This document shows, piece by piece, positions 44,701 through 59,700 of a stretch of DNA of 64,000 nt. The position numbers and the translations under genes are program-made. The notes under the pieces were generated by a model. The model searched no databases and had not been told where the DNA came from. It saw nothing but the letters and a program-made list of their open reading frames with translations. The first letter of the stretch is position 1. Each line of letters begins with the position of its first letter. The stretch is from Carnegiea gigantea (taxonomy: Eukaryota > Streptophyta > Magnoliopsida > Caryophyllales > Cactaceae), in NCBI GenBank assembly GCA_029747015.1, contig JAKOGI010002284.1:60045-124044 (forward strand), read 5' to 3'.

Positions 44701-47700
44701 TTATCATATCCAATCTTATATGACCGCACATCTACCGAATCAGCCTCACTTCTGTTATCATTAACCTCTGGACTTTGGTGCTTTTTATTGGCAAGCACTC
44801 GGAGCCATGCAACGGTGCTGGTCTAACTACCACACGATAAACTCTACCTTTTAATCCCATAGGAATCTTCTTATCACACAACATCCCTGATATATTCGTC
44901 CATTTTTGCCATCCCACTTTAATATGATGGTAAATGTCTTGGTCGATATCCCCTTTCTCTTGAAAGAACGAGCCCAACATATGGTCACTTCTCCATGGTT
45001 GGTGTTGCTATCCCATCGATGGTCACTTCTCCACTGCCCTCTTCCCCTCCACTGAAACCACACCTTAACGATTCAGTTCTCAATCTACTTAATTTAAAAC
45101 CCCTAGTCTCTAGAGCATGCCTTCATCGTTCCAACTTAATCTTAACTCCTTTCCTAGTTTCATCAATAAGGACAATATCATCCGTGAATAGCATACACAA
45201 TGGTAACTCATCTCGGACCTCTTTAGCAAGTTCGTTCAAACAATAGTGAAAAGAAACGGGTTTAAAGATGATCCCTCATGAAGTCTAATACCAACTGGAA
45301 AGTCATTAGTGTCACATTCGGATATCCGAACACTCGTCTTTACTCCCTCGTACATATCTTTAATAATTCGGATATGTGCAACTGATTTGCCTTTCTCCTC
45401 CAAGCATGTTAATAACACTTCGTGCGGTACCCTATCATAGGCTTTCTCTAGGTCTCTATAAACACCATATGGAGATCTTTTTTCCTATATACAAGTTCAT
45501 GAGCTTTCTGAGGAGGTGGATTGCCTTCATTGTCGATATTCCTAGCATAAAACCAAACTGGTCCTCTGAGATTGAAATATCCTTCCTCAACCTTCTCTCG
45601 ATAACCCTTTCCCATAATTTTATAGTGTGGGTAAAATTGTGGGTAAGTAGCTTTATATCTCTATAATTGTTGTAATTTTGAATATCTCCTTTGTTCTTAA
45701 AGGGGGGGATAATCTTACTGAATCTCTACTTACTTGGGCATTTTTGTAATCCTAGGAATGACATTAAAAAGCTTCGTTAACCACTTTAGTCCATCTTCAC
45801 CCAAATACTTCCACACTTCAAAAGGAATTTGGTCTGGGTCCACGGTGTTACCATTGGGCATCTTTCTTAGGGCCTCGTTAATCTCTTCTTTGCTAATAGG
45901 GCTGCACCATCGATAGTACTGTTGCCTCTCCCCTCCCCCTCCCTCCTCTATGAGTATTCGATCATTTCCCCATTAAAGAGTTTATAAAATTATCTTTTCC
46001 ATTTTTCCCTTATTTCTGCTTATTCTATTAGGACTTTATCGTTTTCATCCTTAATACGCCTTAAGTTATCTAAGTCTCTTGTTCTCCTTTCCCTAATCTT
46101 TGCTAGCCTAAAGACCTCCTTCTCACCTTCTTGAGTCTTAAGTTTCTCATATAACCTTTCATAAGTTATGTTCTTGGCCACAACGATAGCTTTCTTTGCT
46201 GCCTATTTTGTAGACTTATATCTAGCTTTATTCACCCATTTCTCTTCGTCGGCTCTACTATTAATAAAAGCACCTTGACTTTCTCTTTTACCTCCTCATT
46301 TCATCACCAAGCTCCTTCTATTCTGTCTCCACCTCCTCTAGATGAACCTAAGATTTCCTTAGCCGACCCCCTAATACATTGTCGTTGATTCCCACATTTG
46401 GTCTGGATCCTCTAGTTGTTTCCAACTCCTTTCTGCCTTAACTTTTTCTGATAACTTTGTTGCGTTCTCTTTTTTTTAGAAAGATCCACCATCTAACTTT
46501 AGGATACCCAACAGTTCTCTTCTTACTCTTCAAACTTCTAATCTCCACATCCATTATTAATAACTTGTGTTATGTCCCCAAATATTCACTTGGTATCACT
46601 TCACAGTCTTTACATATCCTTCTATTGTCCCCTCTAATTAAAAAGAAGTCAATTGGAGTCTTCGTGTTGTCACTCCTAAAGGTCACCAAGTGATCCTCCT
46701 TAAAATAGAGTTTACAATCACCAATTCACATGAAACCACAAAGTCCAGAATTGAAACCCCTCCATTATTTCTTTCCCCATATCCAAAACCTTCATGAGTC
46801 ATATCATACCTATCTGCTTTCGTCCCAATGCAAATAAAAAAAAGTAAGTAGAAAAAACAATTTGTGCCAAAGTCATCAGTTGAGTTCCCCAATCATTTAG
46901 CCTGCATAAGTTAAGACTTTTTTTTTTAAAAAAAAAAAAAATCAAGCATACATTAGACTTAATTCCACTTTCAATTATTGTAACGACACCGACATGCTCT
47001 TGGGTAGTAAAAATGATAAGTTATTTATCTTTCCTTCTTCTAATTCAACCATGGTCTTTTTTTTTTTTTTTTTGGCCTTTTCATTTTAACTAAGAAAGCA
47101 TACTATACAACATGATCACCCCATTCCTCATGTTTCTGGGGAGCTCAAGATTTATGCATTCTTGTCCTTGACACGTCGAGGAGCTGGCACTAGCGGGTTG
47201 GATAAGAAAGCTCACTTGACGTCATGCATATGTGATGCTATCTGTATTCTTATTGGAAGCTACCATTTCCCAGGCATTTTCAAAAAATAGAAATAGTTTT
47301 GGAACTAATTTAACTTTGAAAATTCAGAGATATCGAGAATAGTACAAATCAGAATGCGTTAGGGTAGTGGTTGATGAAAACTTGTAGACAGTATGCATTC
47401 ATATAGACTAGGTAAGGTGTCACTCCCGAATATGTACTTTGGGGGGGAGGGGGGCATGGTCTCAGTCTGGTCCTGCTTTTGTGATGCTTGAAAGATGTGC
47501 ACATGTGCTTCCTGCTTATATTGATTGGCTGCTGTGTGTTCATTCTTCCTTACAGCAATACTCGAAACAGCTTGAGGGAACAATGGACAGATTTGCACAA
47601 GGAGAGATAAAAGTCCTTATTTGCACGAATATAGTGGAGAGTGGACTGGACATGCAGAATGCAAACACTATCATTATTCAAGATATTCAGCAATTTGGAC

Positions 47701-50700
47701 TTGCACAATTGTATCAGGCATGTTATTCTCTCCTGTTCAAATCCCTTCCTTACCCTTTCCCTTGTTATCTTGCTTCATCACAGTTCAGGCATGAAGGGTC
47801 GCTATTTCCAATAAATGTTTTAATTACTGTATGGCTGTTGGATGTGATGACCCCACAGATGCTTAATGAATACGCTGCTAGCCTGTGATCTGATTTGGTA
47901 ACTGATATGTGATTGAGTTAAAGATCCTGTTTCCAGAAACAGCTTCTCTGCTTGTCTTGAATAAGGCTGCATACATGTGAATTGGACCTCCCTGGACCAT
48001 GATTGTGTGATTGGGGGAAGGAAGGGGGCGGGGGGAGTGTTCCATTCCCAGGCTAATTGTTCTAAAGATTATGTTAAGAGATTTCTTTGTGCACTTGCCT
48101 TTTGTTTTCCTACACCCTTTTCCTTTTTCTCCTTTCTCTTGCTCTTTCTCTTTGCATGGAGATGGTGCAAATTGACAAAATAAAAATGCTTCTGCATGTG
48201 AAGGCCCTTTCATATTTTGGGTATTCTTAAAATGAATCCCAACACCCTAGCTTTTCTTTCTTCATGCATCTTGGCAAGGTTCTGTATATCCTGAGAGCAA
48301 GGGGCGGGGGCATCAGCCTGCAATCTCCTCAGAAAATGGGAAACATGGAAATACATAAGCGTATTTCCAACCCAGATGTAGAAGCTGCAATAGTTTCTTC
48401 TATTAGAGCTTTCAATGTTTTCCTACATTGTACAATCAGTTTCAATAATTGGATATTCCAACTACTAAATGCTCCACCTTAAGATATCGTGAGCCTATAG
48501 CCAATCTTCCAGGTAATGAAATTCCTTCTACCTTCTTCTAAAGGGTTCAAAGAAATAGCTCTTAGAGACAAGCAAAATTTTGGGATGCGTTTTGCTAAAA
48601 ACATGATTATTGAGGCCTTGATCATGGAACTTTCTATTTTTCATTTGCCCATATTGGGAGAACTTTATGGTCTCAAATTCGGACCATTTTCCCATTCTTC
48701 TGAGGGTTGGGGAAGTCTCTAGAGGTAGACGTCCTTTCAAATTCGAGAATATGTGGCTTGAGGCGGATGGATTTGACGACCTTGTCAAATCTGTTTGGGA
48801 TGAACTGAATGTTATTGGCCCCTCGAGTTTTATTTTGGCAAAGAAACTCAATTTTTTGAAGACCAAACTTAAACAGTGGAATATGGAAGTGTTTGGCCAT
48901 TTAGAGTTTAAGATGGCTAGTTTGGTGGATAAAGTGAAGCTCTTAGATGAGAAGGAGCAGCAACAGTCTCTCTCTTGGGCGGATAGATTTGAGAGATTGG
49001 GAGTTAAAAAAGAACTCTCTATGGTGCGAAAATCCATTGATATCTTTTAGCGCCAAAGAGCAAAGCAACAGTGGATTGAGGATGGTGATCGTAATACCAG
49101 ATTTTTCCACCAGGTGGCAAATAGGAGGAGTATTCACAAAATTCAAGTGGATGGCGAGTTTTATGTTGATGCTGCTTCCGTCAGAAATGCGATTGTTAAC
49201 TTCTATGAGAATATGTATCATGAAGATCAACCGTCAAGGTTTTTTCTTGATGGAATCGCTTTTGCCTCTATTAGCCCTGACGATGCTAGCGATCTTGTAA
49301 AAGATTTCACTGAAGATGAAGTGTGGAATGCCATCTCTGAGTTAGGTAACGAGAAAGCTCCAGGGCAGACGGGTTCAATATAGCTTTCTTTCAGCATTGT
49401 TGGTCTATTGCCAAGGGGGAGATTATGGGATTTTTTGCTGACTTTCATGATAAGGGTGTTTTTGAGAAAAGTTTAAATGCTACTTTTATTACCTTGATTC
49501 CCAAAGTGGCTGGTGCAGATGATATTAAATCTTTTAGGCCTATCAGTTTAGTAGGAAGCAAGGATTCAAAATGCGGTTTCGGTCGCAATTTCGGTTTTGG
49601 TCGCGGAACAGTAAAATCCCTCTAATACAGCAATTGCGTTCCATATCGCGGCCATCGCGGCATGAAAACGCGGATCGCCCAACTCCAAAATCTTTCCAAT
49701 GCGGCCGTTTCGGCGCGGTTCGACCATATTTTGAATCCATGGTAGGAAGTGTATATAAGATTCTTGCCAAAGTCCTCGCTTCAAGATTGAGGAGAGTGGT
49801 TGGAAAAGTTGTGGGTCCCTCGCAGCATGTTCCTGGCCGTCAAATTTTGGATGCTGCCTTGATTGCTAATGAGTGCATTGATTTTTATATTAGATCTGGG
49901 ATTTCTGGTATCCTTTGTAAGTTTGACATTGAGAAGGCTTATGATCATGTCTCTTGGAGTTTCCTCTTGGCTATTCTTGAGAAAATGGGCTTTCCAAACA
50001 AGTGGAGAAAATGGATCTCTTTTTGTGTTTCCACTGTGCACTTCTCTTAGTTAATGGTGAAGTATCTGGTTTTTTTCTGAGGCTCAAGAGGCCTAAGGCA
50101 AGGTGACCCGTTGTCGCCTTTATTATTCATTTTGGTTATGGAGACGCTCAGTAGATTGGTGATTAAAGAAGGTGAGGAAGGTTTTTGAACGGCTTTCATA
50201 TTACTAATCCTCATTCCGAGGGTTTGATGATATCCCATTTGCTCTTTGCCGACGATACCCTTGTTTTTTGCAAGCCGGACGAGAGTAATTTGGGCTACTT
50301 AAGGTGCATCCTTCTCCTGTTTGAAGCTATGTCGGGACTAAGGATCAACCTCTCCAAAAGTGCACTCATTCCGGTTGGCGATGTGCCTAATGTTCATGTG
50401 TTGGCCCGTTTTTTGGGTGTGGAGTTGATCATCTGCCTTCTTCATATCTTGGTCTTCCTCTTGGTGCTCCTTATAAGAGCATAGCAATTTGGGATCCAGT
50501 TATTGAGAGGTTTCATAAGAGATTGGCAGGCTGGAAGTCAAAGCTTTTGTCAAGAGGGGGTAGATTGCTCTTTTGAGAAGCACTTTGTGTAGTCTGCCCA
50601 TCTACTTCATGTCTTTATTCACCATCCTAGCTAGCATTGCTAGTCGGTTAGAGAAAATCATGAGAGATTTTCTTTGGAATTCCAACGAAAATGGTAACGG

Positions 50701-53700
50701 CCTCTACTGGGTCAACTGGAATGAGGTATGTCGTCCTAAATAGTAGGGAGGACTTGGCATAAAACCTGTTCGTGATATGAATGAAGCGTTGAAGACCAAA
50801 TGGCTGTGGAGGTTTGCAATAGAGGATAGTGCTACGTGGAAAAATGTGATTAAGGCAAAATATGGGATAGACGAGTTGGGTTGGTGGAGTAAAAAGAGTT
50901 CTTATCCTCACGGGGTTGGTTGTTGGAAATCTAACTTAGCAGGTCTCAAGCGTTTCAAATCTTTAGTGCATTTTGAGGTGAGGGATGGATCAATGATATT
51001 ATTTTGGCACGATGTTTGGTGTGGGGATCGCCCTTTAAAAAATTTTTTTCCCGATCTTTTTAGGATGGCTTGTCTAAAGTATGCCACGGTTAAACAAGTT
51101 GTTTCTTGGAATGGTGACGTGAGCCATTGGGATTTGACTTTTGTAAGGAGCCTTAATGATTGGGAAGAGGATAGTGTTTGTAATTTGTTAGCCGTACTTG
51201 CTGACAAAAAGGTTCTGTCCCAAGGTAATGATGAGATTGTGTGGCCACTTCAACTTTAAGGGTTCCTTTACTGTCAAGAGCTTTTGTTCCACACAATTTG
51301 AAGACTTGGACGGTTGTGATTTTGCTGTCAAGTCTATTTGGAAGTCTAAAACTCCCACAAAAGTGTGTTTCTTTGCTTGGGCAGCCACATTAGGCAAGAT
51401 TCCCATGGACGACATGCTTAAGAGAAGGAATTTTAGAGGTCCAAGTAGATGCTCCATGTGTTTGGAGGAGGAAGAAACTGTGGATCATCTTCTGGTACAT
51501 TGTCGGTGGGTTTCTTCACTTTGGGATTTATCTCTCTCGCTTATGGGGATTAGTTGGGTTCAACCTTCTAATGTGAGAGATGTAGTGGTGGCTTGGAGGA
51601 GAAGGATGAAGAAGAGCTGGGTCCTTAGAGTTTGGAACATGATTCCTTTGGCTATTTGGTGGGTTACTTGGGAAGAGAGGAATCGCTGTATTTTCGAGGA
51701 CAAAATCTTGTCATTTCAAGCTTTCAAGCTCTATTTTTTGAGATTGTTGTATAGTTGGAGTGTGGGGTTTAGTGGTGACAAATGGTTAAATTTTTTGGCT
51801 TTTATCGATTGTATAATGGATGAGAGCTTAAGGATATAATGTTTTTTGTACATGGGTGACATCCCCTTGGTGTCCTTTCAATACACATCTTTGATTACTT
51901 ACCCCCCCAAAAAAAAAACCTTGATAGATGAAGTTAAAAGAAAATAAAATATCATTATCGCTCTTCTTTGTTTTCCCCCCACCTTCATATGGATTTTTCA
52001 CGTGAGCAGCTAAAAATGTCCTTGAATGGAAATAAAGCTGGTTGATATAGAAATATGGGTAGAGACATAGAGACATGGAAGTCCAAGGATTAAAAATGCG
52101 GTTCCGTTCCCGGTATGTCGGGTACGACATAATCACTCTAATGCAACGATTGCGTTCCATACAGCGGTTGTCACGGGGTGAAAAAGCATTTCGCCTAACT
52201 TCAAAACCTTTCTGATGAGGCCATTTCGTTGCGAAATGGCCGGATTTTGAATTCATGTTGGAACCCTTCAGGGCATGTACTACCCCAAATAGGAACTGCC
52301 CGGGGGGGGGGGGGATGGTAGAATAAGGGGTTATCCCATAATAAAAGCCCCCCCCCCCCCAAAGACAAGAAACAAATGTGCTGTTTTTCGCTTTGTGCCA
52401 GATATAGCATTCTGTTCTTCATGATGATCATTGTGTACCTATTTTGTGTTACTGAAGGGAAATGACACTGGACATGGATGATATTGAAAGGATTCATGGC
52501 AATGTTACAAGGTGAAGTGGGTAGTAGATGGGGATAGATTGAACTACAATTGCCATGTTCTTAGATTGTACAGGTAGTAGATTACCGTTGAGGAATGTGG
52601 TATGCAGATCGACTGGAACTCGAATATGGAATCACGGTGCCCTTGAATGTTCCCAGTAACTATGCAAATAAATTCTCATTTGCGCTTAGGGAACTTAAAT
52701 TATAGGATGACAAAGGATGGCAAGAACATAGGATGCTGCCAATTGGGCGTGGAGAGGGGATGTCAAATGTTGCAACCTCATAGACAGCCTTATAGTAAGG
52801 CCTTTTCAAAAAACAAAATATCTGGATCTTTGATTTTCACAAACTCAGGGAATGCGTTTTCATGAAAAGGAATGGGAGGCAAATAGCCAATAGAAGTGAT
52901 AAAGATTAGGGGGAAAATTCCCAACAACTCAATAGTACTCAAATTCATAAAACACAACTAAAGAAAAGCAATACATAAGGTCTCTACTTATAAGATAAAA
53001 CATGACTTGGAAAAGAATTAACTTCCTAATTGATGACCCAAATAACTTCCTGAAAGATAACTCTTATCTAAGAAGGAAAGTAAATAATCTAGATTGATAT
53101 AAAATATCCAGAATTGCAACTACACTTAGGACTTCACCTATGTGTAAGAGTGTGATGAAGATCCCCGAACCCATAACTTGCTAAAATCAGGTCTAGGCCT
53201 TGGACTCCTTTGATGGGGCAGATAGCGGCACATAGATTCTGTCGCTCTCCCCCTCTTGAAAATTGGTCTTTGTCCTTGAACAGTATGAAGGAGAAGAAGA
53301 ACCATTGCTTTCCAATGGAAAAGCGGTAACAAGGTTGATGAGGCATCCAACTTTGAGGAGGGAAGGAATAACCAAAGGTCCATGGCGATACTCAATCAGC
53401 AATACGTTGACCTTCGGTCGGTAGATAACATCATAGATACACATCCACGACTTCCCCAAGAGAACATCGCATACATTATCTTGCTTACATAACATGAAGT
53501 TAAGAATAGCGAACCATGCTTAGAGATAGAAACCTTGACTATAGTGTGTTACATAACATGTAGTTAGAATAGCGCACCATGCTTAGAGATAGAAACCTTG
53601 ACTATAGTGTAAATAAACTCTTGATGCCGAGGTTGATAATAGCTTTTGGCCTTTTCATGGTAGGCAGCCTCAAGTCCTTGCCAATCTAGAAGAGACTAGA

Positions 53701-56700
53701 TTCAATGAAGCACCTTGGTCGACCACAACATGCACTGGTTGTCGGTTCCTGACACTAACTTGATGGAATACGTGGGTGTGAGAGGGTAGAAGAGGATCTA
53801 CAAGAGGTTTAGTAACAACATTCACTACATACTCTTCCTCTTCATCACCTTCGTAAGTGGTATCACCTCCAACCGGATAACACACCTTCATCAACAGGAC
53901 CATACTCATCATCCTCCCGAGTCACCTTAAGAGCACATTTATAGCAATTCCTGAAAAAGAATCGAGTGACTTCTTCTCAGGAACATTAGAGGAAGGTGAA
54001 CCGACCACTGGTGTCAAAGGTATTTAAAGATTTCTGAACGGATTTGAGAGAATCGTTGTCACCCTCTTGATGAAATTTCATAAACCACAGCAAGAGAAAA
54101 GCAATACATTAGGTGACTATTGTAAGATACAATGTAACTTGAAAAAGAATTAACTTCATAATTGATGACTTCAACAACTTCCTAAAAGATAGCGTTCATC
54201 TAATAAGGAAAGTAAATATCTATATGGGAAGATCTTTGATGTGGAATGTGATACATCCAGAGTTGGGGTTGGTGGCATTCTCACTCGAGAAGGCCGCCTC
54301 ATTGCCTACTTTAGTGAGAAATTATGTGATTTCAAGAGAAAGTATTCCACCTTTGATAAGGAATTCTATGCCATAATTCGGTTGCTTGAGCATTGGAGTC
54401 CCTTTTTATTGGCCAATGGGTTCATTCTCCACTTCGATCATGAAGCTCTCAAGTTGTTTAAGGCCAACGCCAGCTTAATACTCGCCATACCAAGTGGGTG
54501 GAGTATCTTCAAACTTTTCACTTCACCATCAAGCACAAATTCGGGAAGAGGTACCTACTTTTGTTCCAACTTGATGCTTGTGTTCTTGGATTTGAGCATT
54601 TGAAATCTCTATATGGTGAAGACAAGGACTTTGGGGAGCTATTCAAGGAATGTCAAAGACACCCAAAGGGGGAATTCCTAGTTCAAGAGGGCTATATGTA
54701 CAAGCGTACATGGCTTTGTATCCCTAATTGTAGTACAAGGGAATTGTTGATCCATGAGATCCTTGGAGGCTCCTTAGTCGGCCATTTTGGTGAGCAGAAG
54801 ACCCTAATCATGCTCAAGGAACCTTAGTTTTGGCCTTGCCTGGATAAGGATGTCCAAGATGTGATTAAGAGATGTGTAATTTGTCAAATGGCCAAGAGTC
54901 ACGCCCTCCCGCAAGGATTCCTTCCTTGTGGTGATGGATTACTTTTCAAAGATGACACACTTCATTCCATGCAATAGGACCAATGATGCTACCCAGGTAG
55001 CCGATTTGTACTTCAAAGAGGTGGTCAAACTCCATAGCATTCCAAGGTCCATTGTGTTGGATTGTGACACCAAGTTTTTGAGCCACTTTTGGGTCACTTT
55101 GTCGAAAAAGTTAGGCACCAAGCTCAAGTGTAGCAGTACTTGCCACCCACAACGGATGGGCAAACCAAGGTTACAAATAGAACTTTTGGATGCTCCTACG
55201 GGCTTTGATTAAGTCCAATGTTAAGTCATGGGATTAACTTCTTACACATGCCGAGTTTGCCTACAACAAAGCTCTTAAAAAGACCACAAGGATGTCTCCA
55301 TTCAAGGTTGTCTGTGGGGTGGAGCCACTATCTCACTCTTGATCTCACCCCACAGCCTATGAATTTCAAGCATAATGTGGAAGCATCCAAGAGGGTCCAA
55401 GAGGTTTAAGAACTCCATAAGAAGGTTAAGAGCAAGATTGAACAATCCAATGCCACTTATCAATCCCAAGCTAACAAGCATAGAAGGCAATTGATCTTCA
55501 ACCCTGGTGACCTAGTGTGGGTTCACTTGAGAAAAGAACGATTCCCCTCCAAATGCAAGTCCAAGCTCATGCTTAGGGCCGAGGGTCCCTTTGAAGTGCT
55601 AGAGAGGATCAACAACAATGCCTACAAGCTCAATTTGCCTGGAAAATATAGAGTATCCGCCACCTTTAATGTGGCTGATTTGTTACTTTACTTGGACGAT
55701 GATACGTTAGAGAATTTGAGGGCAAATTCTACTCAACAAGGGGAGGATGATGGGGATCAAGCTAGCCAAGGTCAAGGCAATGTCGAAGGACCCCCAGGAA
55801 GCTAAGGTTCATCTCCTAAGTCCCAAGGATTAGCCCAAGTCATTTAAAGCATCATTGCATAAACTGTCCCAGATGATTTGCCCAAACCTGGTTTTGTGAG
55901 CTTGATTACTCAAGCTTAAAAAGGGTTTAGGGAGTTGCAATTGCACTTTTTGAGAACCTTTTATGTTGGCTTTAAGGACATAAAAAAGAATTCTAAGCTA
56001 AGTAAAAAAGAAAGAAGTCAAATTAAAGCAAATTCGAAAAGCTGCAGAAACTGATCCTTTTTCTGCTTCTGATCCAGTTTGAACCATCTGCACCTTTTGG
56101 CTCATAATGTCCAAGTAGAAGAGTGATCACTCCGGCTGAGTACCAAGCACTCCAGGAGGAGGAAATAGGGGAAGGCAGGGAAGTGTGTTTAATGGAAGAG
56201 CAAGTGGAAGTGGTGTTGCTGAAGCAGATAAGGGAGAACTTTGGTGATGAGGAGAACCCTCAACAGCCACAAAAGGAGATTGTTGCTGAATTAGGTGAGA
56301 GGGAGCTTTTGGTGATTAGGAGAACCATCAATAGCCAGAAAAAGCCTTGAGGATTATCAAAGGGAGAACATTTTTCACAGTAGGTGCACCATCCAAGGCA
56401 AGTTTTGTTCCTTGATCATGATAGTGAGAGTTGTTCAAATGTAACTTTTACCAATCTGGTTGAGAAACTTGGCTTGTAGACTTCTGTCCACCCGCACCCT
56501 CACAACATTTAGTGCTCAAAACAAGGAAAGGGCCTCCAAGTTAATTCAAGATGTTTGGTTGCCTTTTCAAATGGTAAATGTTGCTTTGAACAGGTTTGGT
56601 GTGACATAATCCCTATAGATTTCTACTATGTGTTGTTGAGGAGACCATCGCTCTTTGATAAAAGGGTCATGCATGATGGCTATTTCAATACATATTCCTT

Positions 56701-59700
56701 TAATAAGGATGGCAAAAAGATCACCCTAGTGCCTCTAGCCCACATCAACTGCCAAACATAAACCATAAAAGAACCTTGAATAGACTGACCTAGTACTCCC
56801 CCTATTTGAGCATACCCTGAAGGCCTCCTAGCATGAGCTCAGGACATTTAAAGAGTGGATCCTTCACTTTTAGCCTAAGCCTAAAGCAAGCCAACCCCTA
56901 CAACCTGGAGTTGTAGCCATCCTTAGCCAGTTTGTACTTTTTTCCCCCCAGCCGAGATACCACATGGCTTACCTCCTAAAAGATTCATACAACACCACGT
57001 TGATCTTATTCCGGCAGCCATACTAGTAAGCCTTCAGAATGAACCCTAAAGATACTCAGGAGGTCCAAAGGGAGGTTGAAAAGCTTATAGCCAAAGGAAT
57101 GGTCAGGGAGAGTCTTAGTCCATGTGCAGTACCTCCCTTGCTTGTACCAACGGAGGATGAGATTATGAGGATGTGTGTGGACAGGAGAGCCATCAACAGG
57201 ATAACTATCAAGTACAAGCGTCCCATTCCAAGGCTTGAAGGTATGCTGGATGAGCTATGTAGTTCTAAGGTATTCTCTAAGGTGGACTTGAGAAATGGCT
57301 ATTATCAAGTCAGAATGAGAGAGGGTGATGAGTGGAAGACAACATTTGAACTAAATGAGGCCTTTATGGGTGGATGGTCATACCCTTTGGCCTCTCAAGC
57401 GCACCCAACACCTTCATGAGGCTTTTGAATTAGGTATCCAGACCCTTTATTGGCCAGTTGTTCTTTACTTTGATGATGTCTTAATTTGCGGCAAGACAAA
57501 AGATGACCATTCAAAAAATCCCAGGCAAGTGATGCAGGTGCTTAACAAAGAGAAATTATATGGCAACCTAGTGTACCTTCTCGCCAATGAGGTCACTTTT
57601 TTGGGGCATATTATTACGCCAGACGGAATCCAAGTAGATGAAAGTAAGGCGATGGCTATCAAGAGCTGACAGTTCCAAAGAGTATACATGATGTGAGAAG
57701 CTTCCATGGGTTGGATTTATTTTATAGAAGATTCATAAAAGTTTTCAGCACCGTCATGGCACCAATGACAGAAGTGATCTAAGGGAACCTCATTTCAGTG
57801 GACTTCTAAGGCTCAAAAAGCTTTTGAAGAGATAAAGGAGAAGTTGACTCAAACTCCTGTGCTAGGATTCCCTTGTTTTGAGGTGTTTGAAGTTGAGAGT
57901 GATGCTTCTGGTGTGGGGATTGGAGGAGTTCTAACTCAAGAAGGCTAGTCACTAGCCCTCTTTGGTGAGAAATTGTGTGACTTTAAGAGGAAGTACGCAA
58001 CCTATGATAAGGAATTTTATGCAATCATAAGGTGCTTGGAACATTGGAGTCGCCATCTTATTGCCAAGGAATTCATCCTTCATTTAAATCATGGGGGACA
58101 TTCAAGGCCAACACACTCTAAATGCTAGACATGCCAAGTGGGTAGAATAACTACAATCTTTCCATTTCACTATCAAACACAAGTTAGGCATGCTAAACCA
58201 AGGAGCTTATGCACGAGGCGCCTACTCCTATTTTAGCTTGAAACCTAAGTCCTACTCCTATTTCATCTTGAAACCTGTGTACTAGGTTTTGAGCACCTTA
58301 AATCTTTCTGATGTAAATCAATCAGATATATCCCAAACAATTTCCCCAAGTCAAGGTAATCCAGTTTCAAGCATCCAAGTCCAAGAAACAAGTTCCGCTT
58401 TGCAAGCCGACAAAGTGATAGTACTTGGGTTTCACCCCTCTAATGTACCCGGTTTTGTTTTTCTTATTTTCTAGATTAAACGACATCTAATTATTGTAAT
58501 TCCTTTTTGTTTGTTCAGTTAGGATGTCTAGTTTACAGGCATGTCAAGCACGAACCAAAAGGAGCACGTTAAGAGGCCCAGTTCAGCCTATTTTGTCAAG
58601 CTGCTCGGTAGGCGCCTGAAAATGCACGGTTGAAAAGATCTTGGTGATTAAGGTCCTTAATGATATCCAAATCCTGATTTTCAAAAAGGGGGGTTTTCTA
58701 GACATCTTGAAGTTCCCCCCCATGGAAGGAAACCACAGATTAGTCATCAAAATGCAGCAGCCCAATACAGCAAAGCAGCCGGTCTACATGCCACCTAGTT
58801 GCCGGTTTCTTCACCTAGAGGGTTTACCCTCGCAGATGGGTTTTCTCCACCAAGGTGAGTGTGTGCTTGGCTGTCTACTAGTGCTTAGTCACTATGTGAC
58901 CATGAAGAAAAAGCCACGTGGAGTAAAGAAAAGAAGCCATTTTGCAAGCAATGATTCGGACACTATGGCATGAAGTGGCAAGCATGCATACGCCTTGTTC
59001 TTTTGAGATGGCAGCCGTGTATGTTTTCCTTTCTAGGGAGGAAAACATGACTAATCAAGCCTCTAGAATCATCAAGGAATAGCTTAAGTTAATTATTGTG
59101 GAGCTATTACACTCATTTGTTCTTGCTTTGATTCGTTTATGTACTAAATCGTGTGCTTAGCTAGTTGAATGTACTTAATGACTTTTCTAAGCATTAAGTA
59201 ATCTCTTAAGGATTACCTAGTGAGTAAGGCAAGGGTTGGACGTTCCTTATAAATAGGAGGCGCGTCCCTTTTGTACTCAGTGTTGAGAAATTGAAATCAG
59301 AAGTTGAGTTAGAAACTCCTCTGTGTTGTTACTTTGAATTCTCTACTTGCTTATCTCTATTTAGGCCAATTAGAGTGGTGTTCAAGTGAATTTTAATCTT
59401 GATTAGGTGGTGAAATCTGTATCCTAATATGAGATTGAGGGGCCTGAAACAGTTCTTAGTGGTAAAATTTGTATCTGAGAAACATTTCAGTTCTATCGAT
59501 TCCCTTGTTTCCAGTTCACATGTTTTCCTTTCACCCACACGCCATCACTTCTCCACGCCATACTCCCTTTCCTTTCTCCACAAATTTGCGCTTTCCTTTC
59601 ATTCCCTCTTCTTCCCAGCGTGGCTACATCACTTTCTATGAGCATGATGAGGATTCCAAAGAGCTGGATGAGTAGTGCAAGCAAAAGCCCAAGGAAGAGT

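Larger units (their letters stand above)
41816..47555. other. intron 7, 5.7 kb, with a solo LTR and an RTE-type LINE
   Basis: GT-AG intron. Mobile elements are listed separately. 41816-42127 and 46910-47555 appear to be native intron with poly-A/T runs and a poly-G run near 47441. Confidence 0.9.
48500..51925 (+). mobile_element. 5'-truncated L1-type LINE (copy B), interrupted by a MITE
   Basis: ORF2 from the end of the endonuclease ([13 protein letters not shown], 48670) to its natural end at 51837, then GACATCCCCTTGGTGTCC and a C-run/A-run tail at about 51902-51920. The 5' UTR, ORF1 and most of the endonuclease are missing, which is usual for LINE insertions. The MITE at 49559-49741 splits the RT region. 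Confidence 0.88.
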
